From NCBI RefSeq assembly GCF_001540865.1, contig NC_033622.1:16000647-16064646 (forward strand): DNA of 64,000 bases, written 5' to 3'. This stretch comes from Ananas comosus. Lineage: Eukaryota > Streptophyta > Magnoliopsida > Poales > Bromeliaceae. Below, one piece after another: positions 63,858 through 64,000 of the stretch. The position numbers were made by a program, and so were the translations under genes. Every line of letters starts with the position of its first letter. Positions within the stretch are counted from its first letter, which is position 1. The notes under the pieces were generated by a model. It worked only from the letters and a program-made list of their open reading frames with translations. It was not told the origin of the DNA and ran no database searches.

Positions 63858-64000
63858 TTTATTTATACAATACATAAAATATTTAATAATTTTTATTCCT
63901 TAAATCTTCATCCAATCCAGCGGGTTTTAAAAATCTATACCGTTGGATAAAGATCTAAGGAATAAAAATTATTAAATATTTTATATATTGTATAAATAAA
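63858..64000. mobile_element. MITE-like inverted repeat, cut by the window edge
   Basis: The arms (63858-63915 and 63943-64000) are about 58 bp each and nearly exact reverse complements, the inner ends being CATCCAA and TTGGATAAAG. The 27-bp centre contains a TTTTAAAAATCTATACC motif like that in the elements at 16-437, so it may be the same superfamily. The right arm runs to the last base, so the true end is not visible. Confidence 0.6.

Overview
The window is nuclear DNA from a flowering plant, most likely a monocot. Genes have many introns. The receptor-kinase exon is very GC-rich and lies between AT-rich, transposon-filled spacers, a contrast typical of monocots. Species cannot be fixed from sequence alone. 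Nine isolated single N characters mark joins in a draft assembly, and at least three of them sit exactly between tandem copies.

Layout. 1-11.9 kb has no gene I can support. It is a nest of short non-autonomous DNA transposons (Tourist-like, hAT-like, two Mutator-like elements each carrying a second insertion, a fold-back element) and tRNA-derived SINEs. 12.1-17.9 kb (+) is a calcineurin B-like Ca2+ sensor of the CBL2/CBL3 type. 18.3-21.9 kb (+) is an SFT2-like Golgi vesicle-transport membrane protein. 28.2-32.0 kb (+) is a leucine-rich-repeat receptor kinase of the RGI3/RGI4 (root meristem growth factor receptor) type. 36.0-45.6 kb (-) is a kinesin-14 with an N-terminal calponin-homology domain and 16 coding exons. 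50.5-56.2 kb (+) is Elongator subunit ELP2. 56.6-60.0 kb (-) is a multi-pass membrane protein of the At3g27390 family, convergent with ELP2. 60.7-61.8 kb (+) is an intronless F-box gene, followed by a broken F-box copy at 62.6-63.0 kb.

I rebuilt the exon structures by joining frames across splice sites. Every multi-exon model keeps phase throughout. Predicted lengths are CBL 226 aa, SFT2-like 233 aa, receptor kinase 1127 aa, kinesin 1012 aa (start uncertain), ELP2 839 aa, membrane protein 586 aa and F-box 383 aa.

The genes are mostly housekeeping or signalling genes of separate function; I see no operon-like system or new multi-gene system. Main points of interest: a U12-type AT-AC intron in the kinesin, a GC-AG intron in ELP2, a start-codon/frame problem in the kinesin first exon, microsatellite-encoded inserts inside the receptor-kinase domain, a CBL-SFT2-RLK gene order that matches Arabidopsis, a perfect 36-bp hairpin beside a fresh SINE, nested transposons with readable target-site duplications, and N-marked duplications that look like assembly artefacts.
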